Numbered from the stretch's first letter, positions 12,601-25,500 are shown. The stretch is DNA of 64,000 nucleotides from Eremophila alpestris peregrina (GCA_009792885.1 WMCF01000008.1:19147578-19211577); one strand, 5' to 3'. Numbers and translations are program-made. Notes: generated by a model not told the origin, from the sequence alone.

Positions 12601-15600
12601 GACAAGACTATCCATAGGGGAACAACAGGATTGCTGTCCATTATTAATCATTTGTCAGTTGGCATCCTGCTTTATTAATGACTTCAACCATCTAGTCAGG
12701 AAGCACAGATGCTACTGTGCAACTTCCCTCTCCCACGCTCTTAGTACTGAATTGTTTAAGCAGAAAGTTCCTAAATACCCTACAGATGGCAAGCTGCTTA
12801 TACACATTTCTAGCAAACACAAAAACCTTTCATGGTGATTTGAATCCCAATTCAGAATTTATAAATTTTTTCCAAGATAAAAAGTAGGATTAATTTCTCA
12901 GACACCTTATGCACAACTCACCTCATTTCCAGATGCAGTCAGGGTGAAAGGTACAGTACACACAGCTACAGCATCTGTCTGGGACCTGGGCTTTTCATCT
13001 TTCTGAAGGTTTGATAGACCTGTGTCTCTCACTCAATGACTCTGTCTCACAACCATTTTTTCTGACTCCACTTTGCAATTTCACATAAGCCCTTTGTACA
13101 GAAGGGCTTGCACACAAGTCTGGAACAGTGGTAGTGTTTCAGTTGGAATAGAAAGTACAGCTCTTGGACAGCTCAGTGGAGCCAGGCCGTGGTTGTCCTG
13201 GCCCAGTCCCTGCCAGAGGTCAGGTAACTGTCCCATCTGCCTACTGTCTCAATTTTTCTGTGGCTATTTAGCCTCAATGTCATTGTCCTGGGAACTTTTC
13301 CTTGTCACCTTCATGCACACTGTTTTTGGAGCTCAGAGGTTTCATGCCTTGTTTGTAACTTTGTGAGCATCACTTAGGGGCATGGGTCAAATGAGAAGCT
13401 CCAATCCAGTCTAAAACCTGAACATACAAAACTACATTTAAATTATCCTGGTGGCTCCAGGGCTATGAAAGAATTTAAGCTCATTATTTTCTGGATCATT
13501 TCTCTGTAGAAGGTTTTTAAACACAACCCTGCAAGGTCCTGTCAGATCCCAAGCTGTTCTCACAGATGATGTGTATAGCCTGGGCATGTTAAGCCCTGTC
13601 CCATGTTGAGTACCCTGCCCATTCTGTCCTTATTAGAAAATATGTAGTGGAGCATAATCCAAATATGTTTCTCTGGCTATGCAAAGATTTTTCCTGGCTG
13701 CACAATTGTAAAGCAATCTTTTGAGCATCCAAAAGTAAATGCCTTCATGCAACTGGAAAACAGGCTAGTGAATTAAAGAATGTAACCTGAGAGGAGAATC
13801 ACTCCACATTACTACTGTACTGTTCAGAAAATAGCTTAAGGTAAAATAGTAACTATGTTCCACCTCAGATTTTGAACTCACACAAAACTGGTAACTGCAT
13901 GCTAGTTTTCATAGCTTTCAGTAACATTCATGGTATTTTTATATTGATCAAGGGACTAATTAATTTTACAAAAATGTATTATTACAGACAGCATTTGAAG
14001 AATTCTTATGTATTTCCTAGCCTGAGCTCTTCCGTGAAGGTGTTCTGGGTGACATCCTGCCTGTACTGACCCCAGTGACTCCTTGCCTTCAGGACTAGAC
14101 TGGCCTATCTGCCCATGATTTCTGAGTCAGCTAGCACCTGTGATTTCCACAGAGAAAATAGCTCCAGAGAGTTCCTGGTTGCTGGAAATTAACCAGACCA
14201 AATTCCGAATTACTTCTCTGTACAATTTGCTTCCCAGGGGCAGCCTGAAAGTACCATTTGCTTCCTGAGTTCAGCCTGAAACATTTCTCAGGCTCTCAGG
14301 GATCTGCTGATCTCAGCTCCAGATCCAGGCTGAAGCCCACCACAGCCTGTGGTTCCCTGGACTGATCTTTGCCTTTTGCCTTGCCACTTCTCTTCCTTTA
14401 TCTGTTCTGGTTTGGGTCAAGAACTTGTCTCTGACAGCATTAGAAGGAATCTCCCATGCAGCTCTCCATAAAAATAAAGGGAGGGAGCACCCCCAGATGC
14501 CCTTTCTCATCAAGGGGTTATTTCCATGAGTTTCCTGTCCCAGATTTTCTCCTTTCTCATGAAATTGATAGAAACCAAAGAAAAACTTTTGACATTTGAG
14601 GCAACTATCAGAGAAATTAATTAAGTGTCTGTGCACCTCTATTATGTGCATAAAACATAAACTATTATGTGCATGCACCAGAGCAGCAACCATCATTACA
14701 TATTCAGAAAGTCTGAGGTTTGCACATATATAATTTATCATCAGTGTTGTGGCCACTACATATTTATTGCACTTGATCATTGGTTGATGGAACATTGCAT
14801 GACTCAAAAAACTGGGTTTCTTTAATAAAAGGATTCCACAGTTTAGCAATAAATGTTAGACATGTAGACATTGTACTTCTGAAAAGTGAGACAGATGGCC
14901 AATGCTCATCATGCAGGAGTTAGGAACTCCAGGACAGATTACATTACTTGGCTAGTTTATTTCCATACTGAATGAATTTACATTTGCATAAAGGAACAAA
15001 AAAGCCCTAAGGCTCCTTTCTCATGAAAGTTTATCTTTCCATTGCACTAATTAATAAACTTCACAAAATCTGTCAAGCTCATTTCATGAGCTGCCCTGAA
15101 GAATAAAAATATCAGAATGAATTACTTCCTTAAGGAATATGTTTCTTTGTATTTTCTCTCTAAACTACCTTCATTAAAATATACAGTGTTATCTCACAGA
15201 TGTAGACCAAACCACTGCCATATAAACTCTAGAAAGGCATAGAGTTTTGTACTGTGACTACAGTACTTCCTCTCAGGGGGCTGCCTAAATGTGAAAAACA
15301 AATGTGTAAGTGTTTTTATACAGGAAAAGCTTTTAAAACATATTTTTTCTAAGAGCCTATGTCTAATTTCTAAATTTTGAAAGAAGTTTGTCTGCTTACC
15401 TCTGTTAAAACATGAAAAGTATAGGCATAAAATGGTCTGGAATAAACAAACACAGGCAAAACATAGTCTTTTCTAGCAATTGAGGCAACACGTATTGCCT
15501 CTTTAACCCGGTAGTGAACAAATTTCAGCGCATTTGGACTTGACTTCAGTATGTAATCCAGGTATACGGAAGGGTAGAGAGCAGTGCTTTCCTTCCACAG

Positions 15601-16317
15601 CCAGAGCAGGAGGTCATTGCGGAAAGACTCAATGGGTGGGCATTTCCCTGTGTATGTGTGGGGGTGTTCTTTGTAATCATAATTGTAGCAGTCTGGGTAA
15701 AGATAGTAACCCCACAAACCACTTGGTCTCATGTGCTCTGCCAGAAGGATGGTGTTATTCATAAAACTCCTGCCAGCATTTTCAAATTCCTCTTTAGCCA
15801 CTTTCCTAATTTTGTCCTCTGACCACTGAGGATGCCGTCTCCTAACAATCTCGAGAGATTTATTTCTATAAATGCTTTTATTGCCCCAGTTCCTATCCCA
15901 CTGGGGCCTCCAGTTTTCCCAGTCTATGACTGCAAGTCCCTGAAATTTCTTCATGGGTATGCAATAGTCAATGTCAGACTTTGCTTTGCTGAGGTGTTTG
16001 ATAAGACTTTCATTCTGGGGCACCCCTCCATTAACGGGATCTCCATTATCCGAGTAGTAGGGGTAGTGTCCCAAATGAGTGTGATAGAAGATGGTCACGT
16101 TGGACCCGCTCAGAGTCTCGTTGGTGTTGGATGCGATGTCGAACACGCGGAGGTCCAGGTCCACCTTGTAGCGCAGGCGGCACTGCTCGGTTGGCGCATT
16201 CCAGACCACCAGGAAGGGCTTGTGCAGAACCAGCGGGGCCCGCGCCGGCTTCGGCAGGTGGGCATCAGCCAGAGAGAGCAGGGCCAGCACTGCCAGCTGC
16301 TGGACTCCAACATCCAT
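9229..16317 (-). CDS. HYAL4: GPI-type hyaluronidase, GH56 family, SPAM1/HYAL4 type (3 coding exons)
   Basis: The coding sequence joins complement(15400..16317), (10781..10870) and (9229..9657), giving 478 residues; human HYAL4 and SPAM1 are similar in length. Residues 1-19 form a signal peptide. The GH56 barrel follows, with the catalytic motif AVIDWENWRP (D132, E134). C46-C339 and C210-C226 match the conserved core disulfides. An EGF-like module uses C364, C369, C375, C426, C428 and C437. The hydrophobic tail (about 460-474) fits a GPI signal. Sequons include N66, N73, N102, N146, N152, N187 and N356. All junctions are phase 0 with GT-AG sites, and the 90-bp middle exon is typical of vertebrate hyaluronidases. 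The family cleaves hyaluronan, and in HYAL4 chondroitin sulfate, at the cell surface. Exon 1 resembles SPAM1 and exons 2-3 resemble HYAL4, so the symbol is a best guess; family membership is near certain. An extra cysteine, C119, sits near the active site. Confidence 0.93.
9658..10780 (-). other. HYAL4: Hyaluronidase intron 2
   Basis: An intron of 1123 bp with GTGGGT donor and TTACTCCCAG acceptor. Nothing else was recognised in it. Confidence 0.9.
10781..10870 (-). CDS. HYAL4: Hyaluronidase coding exon 2 (residues 307-336, 90 bp)
   Basis: This 30-codon exon encodes DLVNTIGESAALGAAGVVLW within its length, the highly conserved GH56 segment after the main exon. Acceptor TTCTTTTTCAG and donor AAG|GTGGGT flank it exactly, and both junctions are phase 0. 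The 90-bp size is characteristic of vertebrate hyaluronidase genes. The NTIGESAALGAAG core is closer to HYAL4 than to SPAM1 as I remember those proteins. Longer open frames overlapping here in other frames are not real. Confidence 0.95.
10871..15399 (-). other. HYAL4: Hyaluronidase intron 1
   Basis: An intron of 4529 bp with GTAAGC donor and TTCTTTTTCAG acceptor. It is AT-rich and holds no recognisable gene or interspersed repeat. A 31-bp imperfect tandem duplication lies near 14.25 kb. The 178-codon open frame at 14313-14849 on the minus strand has no recognisable motif and is treated as chance. Confidence 0.85.
14222..14283. repeat. 31-bp imperfect tandem duplication
   Basis: Two copies (14222-14252 and 14253-14283) share ATTTGCTTCC and CAGCCTGAAA at the same offset, with several mismatches between them. 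It is intronic and probably an old slippage event. Confidence 0.65.
15400..16317 (-). CDS. HYAL4: Hyaluronidase coding exon 1 (residues 1-306)
   Basis: This is the large first coding exon typical of the family. The start is the ATG at 16317, in a good context (GCCATGG), and is followed by a hydrophobic signal sequence. The frame stays open further 5', but no in-frame ATG precedes it there. A splice acceptor (TTTGTTTTCAAG, AG at 16355-16356) suggests that a 5'UTR exon joins at 16354. The exon ends ACA GAG followed by GTAAGC (donor at 15399). It carries the catalytic D132-W-E134 and the motif GLWGYYLYPDCYNYDY. Frames on the opposite strand are shadows. Confidence 0.95.
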
Positions 16318-18898
16318 GGCTTCTCTTCTTTCTGGGAAATTGCTATGGTGTGCCCTTGAAAACAAACCAAGATAAGGTGTTAGAAAGGCAGCATGGGAAA
16401 AATTTAATTATAAGAGAAAGTCTTTTGGTTTGATTTGCTTCTGATAACGTTAAATGCAGCACAAAGAGAGAAAAATGCAGAACTGATCTAGTAAAAGTTA
16501 ACACTAATTTCAAATGCTTTGAAAAACTGATAGACGACACTGTCTGGAAACTTCACTTCCTTTTCACTCAGACTCTTCACACAGTTGATTCAGACCTTTC
16601 CTTAACATTTATTTGCTCCCTCATGTCTACAAAACTAGATACTAAAGTAATAACCTAAAATGATAGTATAAAAAAAGAATGTGCACTCATTTGAAATTTC
16701 AGCTTCCAAACAAACTCTGCTATGGTCAGAGTCTCACTTGCCTAGAAGATCATCACAGTGGGGCTACAGCCTTTGCTATCTGTGTGTTCAAATTATCACA
16801 ATAGGAAAAGTAATTTAAACAAAAGGCAGACACTTCTACCTCGCACAGATTAATGAAGACAACTCAGAAACACTGTGATTTTCAGGATATGAAAACATTG
16901 TTATCTACCCCTGAACTCCATTTTCTAAATTAATAGATGCAGGATAGATAATCAATCTGCAGGCTAGAGGAGGGATACCACTAATGACTTAGTGGTCAAG
17001 CTACTTATTCCGAAGACAACTTAGATATCTGTATGCTAAAGAAGATAAATTACATCAAGCAGATCTGAACTAGCTGAAAGAACATGCTGTATCTTTGAAA
17101 AAGGGGCTAGTTTGTAAAAATAAGGGGTATTAATCTTAATTTTTCCTTTCAGGGTCTGACGTTTTCCCTGATAGTCGCACCAGCTTGGTGCTGCAGTGCT
17201 CTGGGAGGTGCCAGAGCTGCAAGGCTGCTGGTACCCTGGACACACTCCTATTTTGCACTTCATGGGACAGCTGTTCACCCACTGTCCACAAGTGGCTGCT
17301 CCAGAACTTGCCTCTGCTCCAAAATCTGTCTCTGCTCCAGTCTCATCACGGAGAAGCACAACTCTGCTCTGTCCTGGGTTTGTTATTCAGGTTTCTTTGC
17401 TGATCTTTTTATGATACAGAGATCATTATAAAGGTTTCTCTGTGAATATATACAGTATGTCATAGTTTATCAACTCAGTTGTTATTTTCTATTATTCACT
17501 GTTTTAGGCACATGTTAAAGCACTCCAATCACTGTGTGCATTGCAGGTTCAATTCATGCACCAGACATGAATTTTAAATGTTTTGAAACTACGTTTCCCT
17601 ATTGTTACATCAATTTTAGTGATTTCTTTCCTTGCCTGCGAAGTCTAGCTTTACTTGTCCCTGGTATTTCCTCAGTTAACATCAGTAAATCACTGAATTC
17701 CTCTTCTGGGCTAGATTTTGATAGATTTTTTCCTGTCTGACACTGCTCTCCTGCTTTTCTGCCTTTCCCTTAAACCCTACTTTGTCCTTATGTCTCCTAC
17801 AGAACAGCCCTTCTCTATCCTCAGTTTTGTGTTTTTCCATCCTCAGCCCCAGAAAAGCATTGAGTTTCCTCAGCTGTGATATGATATGAGAGAACCTTCC
17901 CAAGATGAGAAGGAAGCAATTGTCTTGAAGTGGTGGCTGGGGCAGGGAGTGAAGGGTGGGACTGCAAGAAGCCAGAATGCAGAATTCCCCAGGAGCAAGC
18001 CCTCACCAGCAAGCTAGTTATGCTCCATTGTTTTCTCACCTACTCTCTGAATACTTGTTCTGTAGACCTAAATATAGATTTAAAGCCCAAGTTTTAAAAT
18101 TTTGTTCATAATCCTCTAGATCCTATCAAGGACAACACCCTTGAGTGAAATGGGCCATTGCCACCAAGCCAACACTACATAAAAGCCTGATTGCTGAAAA
18201 AGAACAGAAGGTTATTTTCACTCCTCTGATCTGTTGGAAGGAAGTTTTATGCTTGCAGCTGGTATATTTTTCTCCATTTTCCTGCAATCTTGCATAATCA
18301 TTTAAGTAATGCCATGGCCTGAGAACAACAAAAAAACAAACAAACAAGACACAAAAACTGCCTTTCCCTTCCTGTCTTATACAAACTGAGGAATGCACCA
18401 CAGTACTTGACATTTCTTCTTTGAGGCAGCAAATGGTCTTAGTACATTGGTAAGTGATTTCTCGTGATTTGAACTGGATTGCTTTGCAGTACAAATGAAC
18501 AAATCCATAAGATAAACACCTATTTTCTCCAAAAGTAGTAGCTCAGATGAAATGGGAAGAGCACAGGAAAAATGAAAAGACCTTTAGTGAATTTCTGTGC
18601 AAGAAAAGATCTGGGAAAAGATCCCAGCTTCCTATTCCCACAATCCAAATGCTGGATTGTTCAGCCTTTTGTTACTATGTACACAGTTAGATAATTTTGT
18701 TAGATATTAATGACTAATACAGTACAGTTCTTGTCTACATCTGAGAGCCCTAGAACATTGCAGATAATAAATCATAACAGAGTTAGGTCATGAGATAATA
18801 TTGCAGGGTAATTTTAAGTTATATATTTTTAGTTCTTGGGCAATTCTTGTTGTCTGACAAGACTTTAAAGTCCCTGACAAGACTTTAAATGAATAGTT
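16318..18898. other. Region upstream of the hyaluronidase start
   Basis: The first 37 bases (16318-16354) are probably 5'UTR, preceded on the minus strand by a splice acceptor. A non-coding first exon and the promoter must therefore lie further right, at a position I could not fix. Apart from a tandem duplication at 18.85 kb, no repeat or gene was recognised. Confidence 0.5.
18854..18889. repeat. 20-bp-period tandem duplication
   Basis: CTGACAAGACTTTAAA occurs at 18854-18869 and 18874-18889. It sits just beside a CR1 tail fragment and may relate to the insertion site. Confidence 0.8.
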
Positions 18899-18962
18899 AA
18901 AGTTGGAAGGGACCTCTGGAAGTCACCTGGCTCTCCTCCAGAGCTGGTCACTCAGGATATCA
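18899..18962 (-). mobile_element. CR1 LINE 3'-end fragment, degenerate
   Basis: The plus strand reads AGTTGGAAGGGACCTCTGG followed by AAGTCACCTGG, the familiar reverse complement of the CR1 3' region. The element is therefore in minus orientation and very short. CR1 copies are usually 5'-truncated. The boundaries are approximate. Confidence 0.7.
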
Positions 18963-21837
18963 AAAAGTGACAAAATGAAAATGTTTACCTCAGGAAATGT
19001 CAAATAATTCTCAAGATTTGGATTGATCAAATCTTTGAAATTGTGAAGAAGGCTAGACATGTTGCTCAACTCTAGACATTCAGATTTCTGCACCTGCAAG
19101 ATTAATCCCACAAGAAAAAAAAAAAGGCAGAAATCTGTCTAATCCTGCTCAAGCTGTTTAGAAGTTAGGATCTGGTCAAGGACAGTCATTCAGGATCCTC
19201 TAGTGAATACTTGATACGTCCAAAAGTTGCTGCAAATTCCTTATTTAAAGCTATATGGAATTATCCACTCAGCTATCCCTATTAATCTAAATAAGACGGT
19301 AAGTGCATTGATAACATGCCTATCTTTTACTTGGCTAAAGCATCTCACTGCAGTTAAAGCACTGCATTTCATTGCTAAGCATCTCACTTTTCGTGCTACT
19401 TTTTATTCCACACAGGAGGCATTACAATATACACAGTTCCTTAAAGGGGAGATAATTAGAAGAAAAAATCATCATTTGAAAAAGTTCCAATATAGTTGAA
19501 TCAATCTGCAATCAATTCTGATGTTGTTTGCGGATGGGAACTTAATTACAGATACTTTTTCTTTAAAAAGTCTTCTGAAGGCAAGGGAAGCAAGTTTTCA
19601 AAGAAGCAGACAAGCCTATGGTTCTGAATGATGAGAAAATGAATTATCTGTTGTTGCACAAACACATGAAGTAACCTCTAAACAAGAACAGAACATCTTT
19701 TGTTACAATTTCCATTCCTCTGTCTTTGGACTTCATCCTTTTTATTCTCATGCATGGGCAGTAATTGGACTGCTTTAATCCCTGTTTTTAATGAGAACAG
19801 ACACTAATGATTCCTCCCTGAAGCTCATTATCAACTTTGATTCAAATTCTCCCTTTTTTTTTCCTTTTTATAATTCAATGACACATTATCATGGTCAGTT
19901 TAACTTCTCAAACATGCAGATAGCTTTCTGTGGTACTACAGTCATTTTAGAGCAGAATACGCTGTCAAAGTTTCTGCTCTATATTCTAAAAACAAAAATG
20001 AGTTCTTCATAAGTGAAATAAATGGGGTCTGATCACAAATCTTGTGAAGTTGATGAGGTTTTTTTATTGTATTCAGGAAATTCTGGATCACTGTGTTTTC
20101 ACTGCACAAAATAACATGTAGTTTTATATTTGCCTCAGTTTCAGTTGTACAGTTTAGGATGAAGCAGGTTATGGCTGGACTTCAATATATCCCGTAGTGT
20201 TTGAATTTTGCCATTTCATGAATAGGAAAGATCAGTTCATTTCTGCATATTCCTGTCATAATTTTTGTAAAAATTGCAAACTTTTCGCAAACAACTGCTA
20301 TTAACTTAGTCCAATCTGTACTCAACTGTGTTTATTAGTCAAAACTCTATTTTGATTTCCAAATAGTTGAAAACAACTGAACTAGACATCTTAATTGCAC
20401 ACTTTCGTAACTTTGGTTACAAAATATACCACTTTAAAGTCATAAAAAATATACACTCTCATGCTAAAGAAACCTATTTGCACACCATGTGTTCCAATAC
20501 AGATCAATGGTGTTCTCCAGATGGACAGTTTTTCTTCTCTAATGGTTTTTATTGATTATCTCAGCATTTTTTTGCACTGCAACACATGACGTTTCAGCTG
20601 CTGCCTATTATGACTTTTATGTTGGTCATATAACCAGACATCACAACTTCATAACAGCCAGCAAATTCATCCTCCCATTCTATACACATCTATGTGCTGG
20701 CTTGAAGTATAGTCCAATATATACAATTAGCTATAACACAATTGGTTTAATCTGTGAAGTATGTGTTATGCCGCACATTTGTCATTGAACTCAATAATTA
20801 CTTCAAAATTCAGAAACAAACTTAAAAATAAAAATCTGTAGTTCCTATGGTAACAGCCACTTCTGATTTCCTCATAAGCAGTATATGATTAACATAATTT
20901 GAAATCCAAGATAGGAGAGAATACAGTTAACTCACAGAGGAAAGGTCATTTTTCCAACAAAGGAGTCATGTTTTGTGATCTAAACCAGATTTTCCACATT
21001 TTTCCAAGTTTGTTTTCAGCCTCTCATATGTGCTGTTGACTCCTGCCTTGCAACTGCTGGGCGTACTTTGCACTTTGTTTAGTGATAAACATATTAATTC
21101 TAACTAATATTTCTCATATTTGTTGGAAATTCTTTTTCTAGGAAAAGAAATAATATCTGATGACAGAAAGGGAAAAAATGAAATTGAATTGTTTGAATTC
21201 CACTGAGGAACATATAACATTGGCAGCTAGAAGAGTCATTTTTTGAATGTAGGCTGACCTCATTTGGTATAGAAGTTATTATTATGGCCAAGAAATACAA
21301 ACTGTTCAACTCTGTTTAGGGTGGGAGGGGGGTTTGCCACACAATCACATTTCAAAGTTTTTTGCAAATAATTTGAAAAATCTTTTGCATGGATACATTT
21401 TTTCCTGTGAGGTATAATTTATACACATATCACATGTATTTACAATGTGTTTATCCACATGTATTTGTATATTTCTCAGTCTTCTCAGGAAATACAGGAA
21501 TGACCAAAACTGCCCAGCCTGCCTCTGTCTTGGTCTCATTCTGTTGTTATTTTTCTGTTTGAAAATGATGCAAAAAGTCTTCTTTTCCTGTTTTTATTGA
21601 TTAATGGCTTGCATTAGTAAGCTGGAAAAATGGACAGAGAGTACCATCATAACAGAAGTATTCCATCCTGAAACCTTCTATGGTCCAAGATGTAAAACTG
21701 CATTAGAGAGAGATTAAGCATCCACAGTTACCTCACAACTACCGGTTTCCAGTCTCTTGACTCACATAACTTTGTAATTCTCCAGTTATATTTCTCAGAT
21801 TAGATCCCAGGTTAAAAAGTGAACAGAAGGACAATAA
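18963..21837. other. Intergenic, no gene recognised
   Basis: AT-rich sequence with many short open frames and no recognisable coding, RNA or repeat signature. Confidence 0.5.
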
Positions 21838-22540
21838 CATCCTGAGGAGAAGGACTTGGGGGTGTTGGTTGATGAGAAGCTCAACATGACCCAGCACCCT
21901 GTGTTTGCAGCCCAGAAAGCCAACCACACCCAGGGCTGCATGCAGAGAATAAAGACCAGCAGTCCAGGAGAGCTGACTCTGCCTCTCTACTCTGCCCCTG
22001 TGAGACCCCACCTGGAATGCTGCATTCAGCTCCAGGACCCCCAAAATAAGAAGGAAATGGATTTGTTCCAGTTTATCCAGAAAGGGGTTATGGAAGATGC
22101 TCAGATGCTCAGAGCATCTCTCATAAAGACAAGCTGATAGAGTTGGGGTTGTTCAGCCTGGAGAACGGAAGGCTCTGGGGAGACCTGAGGGCACCTTCTG
22201 GTACCTAATGGGGGCCTGCAAGAGAGATGGAGGATCTTTTACCAGGGCATGTAGTGAAAGGACAAGGGGAAATGGCTTCAAACTAAAAACAGTAAGTTTA
22301 GATTAGATGCAGGGAACAAATTCTTCACTGTGAGGATGGTGAGGCTCTGGCACAGGTTGCCCAGAGAAGTTGTGGGTACCACATCCCTGGAAATGTTCAA
22401 GGCCAGGTTGGATATGGCTTTGACCAACCTGATCTAGTGGGTGGCATCCCTGCCCATGACATGGGGGTTGGAACTGGATGATATTTAAGGTCCTTTCCAA
22501 CACAAACAATTCTATAATTCTCTGATTTAATGATTCCATG
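21838..22540 (+). mobile_element. CR1 LINE, 3' end with reverse-transcriptase C-terminus and 3'UTR
   Basis: A plus-strand CR1 copy of about 700 bp. The 5' part still reads as the C-terminal end of the CR1 ORF2 protein (KDLGVLVDEKLNM... LPLYSAPVRPHLECC). The 3' part has the classic CR1 segments TTGGGGTTGTTCAGCCTGG, CAGGTTGCCCAGAGAAG and AGGCCAGGTTGGAT, and ends in a degenerate ATTCTATGATTCT-type tail. An internal deletion and frameshifts make it inactive. It is the best evidence in the window that the source is a bird or other sauropsid. The 5' boundary is approximate. Confidence 0.95.
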
Positions 22541-25500
22541 TTTTTAATCTTCCTTAAAGATCAAAGTTCAGAAATGAACATATGATTGACATATTACAGT
22601 TCATTTCCAATAGGTGAGCATAAATACCAGATTGCAAAACATGGAGTAGCATCTCTTTATTTTTGTACAAAATACACAAAAAGAAATTCAAAGACCCAGG
22701 AGATGGGGATCCAGGCATATGCCATCATTGCTGACGTTTTTGTGAACTGTGGATTATTCATGTAAAAGCAAATGGAAAATGCCAAAGGACATTCTTTGGT
22801 GTGTATCACAGATTTACAGTAAATCTTTTTTGGTGCCGAGTTTTGCTTAGGCATTTCCTGTTTAGTTTTATTATTTCTGTTATGTGCAGCTAGTGTCATG
22901 CCTTAAACTGAGAGAAAAGACTGCAAGAAAGCATGGAAATGAAAGGGAATAATACTGGTATTGAGAAGATATTGTTCCCATGGAGCCTGAAATTATTCTA
23001 TAAAAACTAACCATTATAGTATTTTCTATGTCCTGGTCTATCCCATGCACATTATTTCTTATGTCAAGCTGTTTCATTAGTACCAGCAAGTTCGAGGGCT
23101 ACTCAGCACAATGACGAAGGGAAAATAAAGATACAGGTCATGATTCCCAGTGTTATTCTAGTTCAAAGATTGTGCTGTCATTTTAAATCACTGTAGATTA
23201 TTGATGACACTTTGAATATCAGAGGAAAATAAAGTAATATGGTTTAAATCTGTTTGTGCAGAGGGAGATTAAATATATATGTGCCACAAACAATTTTTCA
23301 ATTACTGGAGGATTGAGTAAAAGAAGTACTTTGTGGGTGGAAGAAACCACCCAACATCTGGAGTATTATGCCATTTTAAATATCAAATACATGAATTTAG
23401 CTTGCATCTAATACATGAATCACTGATCTAATTTTTTTATGTAAAAGCCTGATGCATTTTTATTTTCCACTCCAGTCCATCTGCTGCTATTGCATTATAA
23501 ACTGAAGACAAAGGTATTCTAGGAAAAAATACTCTGAAATTAAAATTGCAAAATTTATGTCAAAAGTATGAACTTCCATAAGCATTTTAATATTTATTTC
23601 TTCTCCATATGCAAAGAATAAAGAGGAAAAAAAATTGGTGGGTTATACCTTTCAGAGGAGCCATATTGATTATCAGAGCTGTTAAAGCCTTAATTCCCTG
23701 AATAATTAAGAGTAACATCCTCAGCATTGTTCAGTACACTCTTCTGGCTCTAACCTTCAATGAGTGAAAATTAAAGTGCAAACCACCAGCATTCTATAAA
23801 GAAGTTCTCTCTTTTTAATAGATTTTCCTTCTAATTTTATTACTAAATATTCTTAACTGAAGACCACCACATTAATTGGCACTAATAGAATACATCCCAC
23901 CTTCTGGCATGGAATTTTAATAGCTTATAAGAATGTATGAATGGGTAATATTGTACAATAAATAATACATGAGTTTACATTGTTGCAAAGCATTTAAAAT
24001 AGTTTAACTTCTCTCACACCATCTGCTAAATTCACACATTCATTTTCTGAAAGGTTTATTGTTATTAGAGGCACTTATAAGAGAGAAAATTAAGTCAAAT
24101 TGATAACAGAGAGAATGCCTACAATCAGGCCTTGGCTTATTCTTGAGAAAATGCTCTAAGCTAAATTAACTTTAGCTCACACAAAGATAAATTATGCTTT
24201 CAGGTAGTGTAATTCAAGAAAATTCAATTGAAATTAATTGAGGGGTATAAATCTGGAAATATTCCAGCTGAATTCATGGAGTTATTAAGCATTTATAATC
24301 TTGTGAGAGGAAAAATGTATCCTTTAGTCAGCTAAAAAATCCTAATATGTTGGCAAACTCTTAAAACGTGTATTTCCACTGTAAATCTCTGCTTGCAGTA
24401 AATAATTACTATTCTTTGGATAGTACAAAAGGGAATATTACATTTTGGTGACAGAAACACGAGACAATTTGGAAAATAATGCGTAAAGCATTTGAGGTGA
24501 AATTAACTTTACACTCTATTTGCATGTCAATACACAGCTTAGTTTGTTGTCTACATTGTTTCAAATAAATGAATTTTAAATTCTCTAGCTCTACAAAAAC
24601 CCAGCACAATGCATTGACACAAATCATTAATGAATAAAACTCATTTTCAAACAACAAACTGCATCTTCTTTTGGGCTCCTCTTGAGATTATTTTAAAATG
24701 CACTGTTCTTAGGTGTGACTGACATTTTGAAACAATTCTCCTGAATGTTTTGTTTCTAATGAAAGAAGTATTTTTTTATTATTCATATGGGATTAAATAC
24801 CTGAACAGCATATGATTAGCTGCCCTCTGGGTGAGCAGTGTTGCGTGCACAGCTCAGTGCTCTTAAGTACTAAATTGATAAATCAAATTCTAAAATATCT
24901 TCTAAGTCAAAACATTACTTTTTTTTTTTTTTTGAAATGTGATTTTTATTCACAAAAGCATGTCAGTAGCAGCTTTCTAACCTAAAACTGCTGTTACACA
25001 TTGGAGTGTTAAGCACCAAATAGTTATTTGACAGATAAAAATACAAACCAAGAAATATAGTCCAGAATTAACATGATACAGAAAACAATAGAGAAATCAT
25101 TCCTAACTGGTAGACTACAAGCAGAAGTGAAAAGTTTGTCTTTACTGATTGTTAATTGAGTAAATAATATGGCACTTACCTCTATAAAATCAATGAATAG
25201 CAGAAAATTTTGCTGAAACTATTTACAACAGCTGATGTGTTTGTCCCAGGAATGTTCTCCTCCTAATGAGTGGGCTTTTAACTAATGAGAAACTGAGGGC
25301 ATTTGAAGATGAGACCAGAATTTTATCTAAACACTCATCATGTAATTGTAAAATAAGTAAATAAATTCATTTGAAAGGTATATGTATTACTTGTAAGCAT
25401 CTGGGCTCTTTCTGCAATAATTTTGTATCTCCTGCTTTTATGACCTGATATGGGATCAACCAGACTGGTGCTTGAGAGGAATTAAGTTGTGTTTTGAGAG

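Noticed and set aside
14313..14849. 178-codon minus-strand frame
   Set aside because: Lies wholly within hyaluronidase intron 1 and has no recognisable family signature.
15832..16359. 175-codon plus-strand frame
   Set aside because: Antisense shadow of hyaluronidase exon 1.
16318..16365. N-terminal extension of the hyaluronidase beyond 16317
   Set aside because: It contains no in-frame ATG and is interrupted by a good splice acceptor (AG at 16355-16356). A signal peptide begins at the ATG at 16317.
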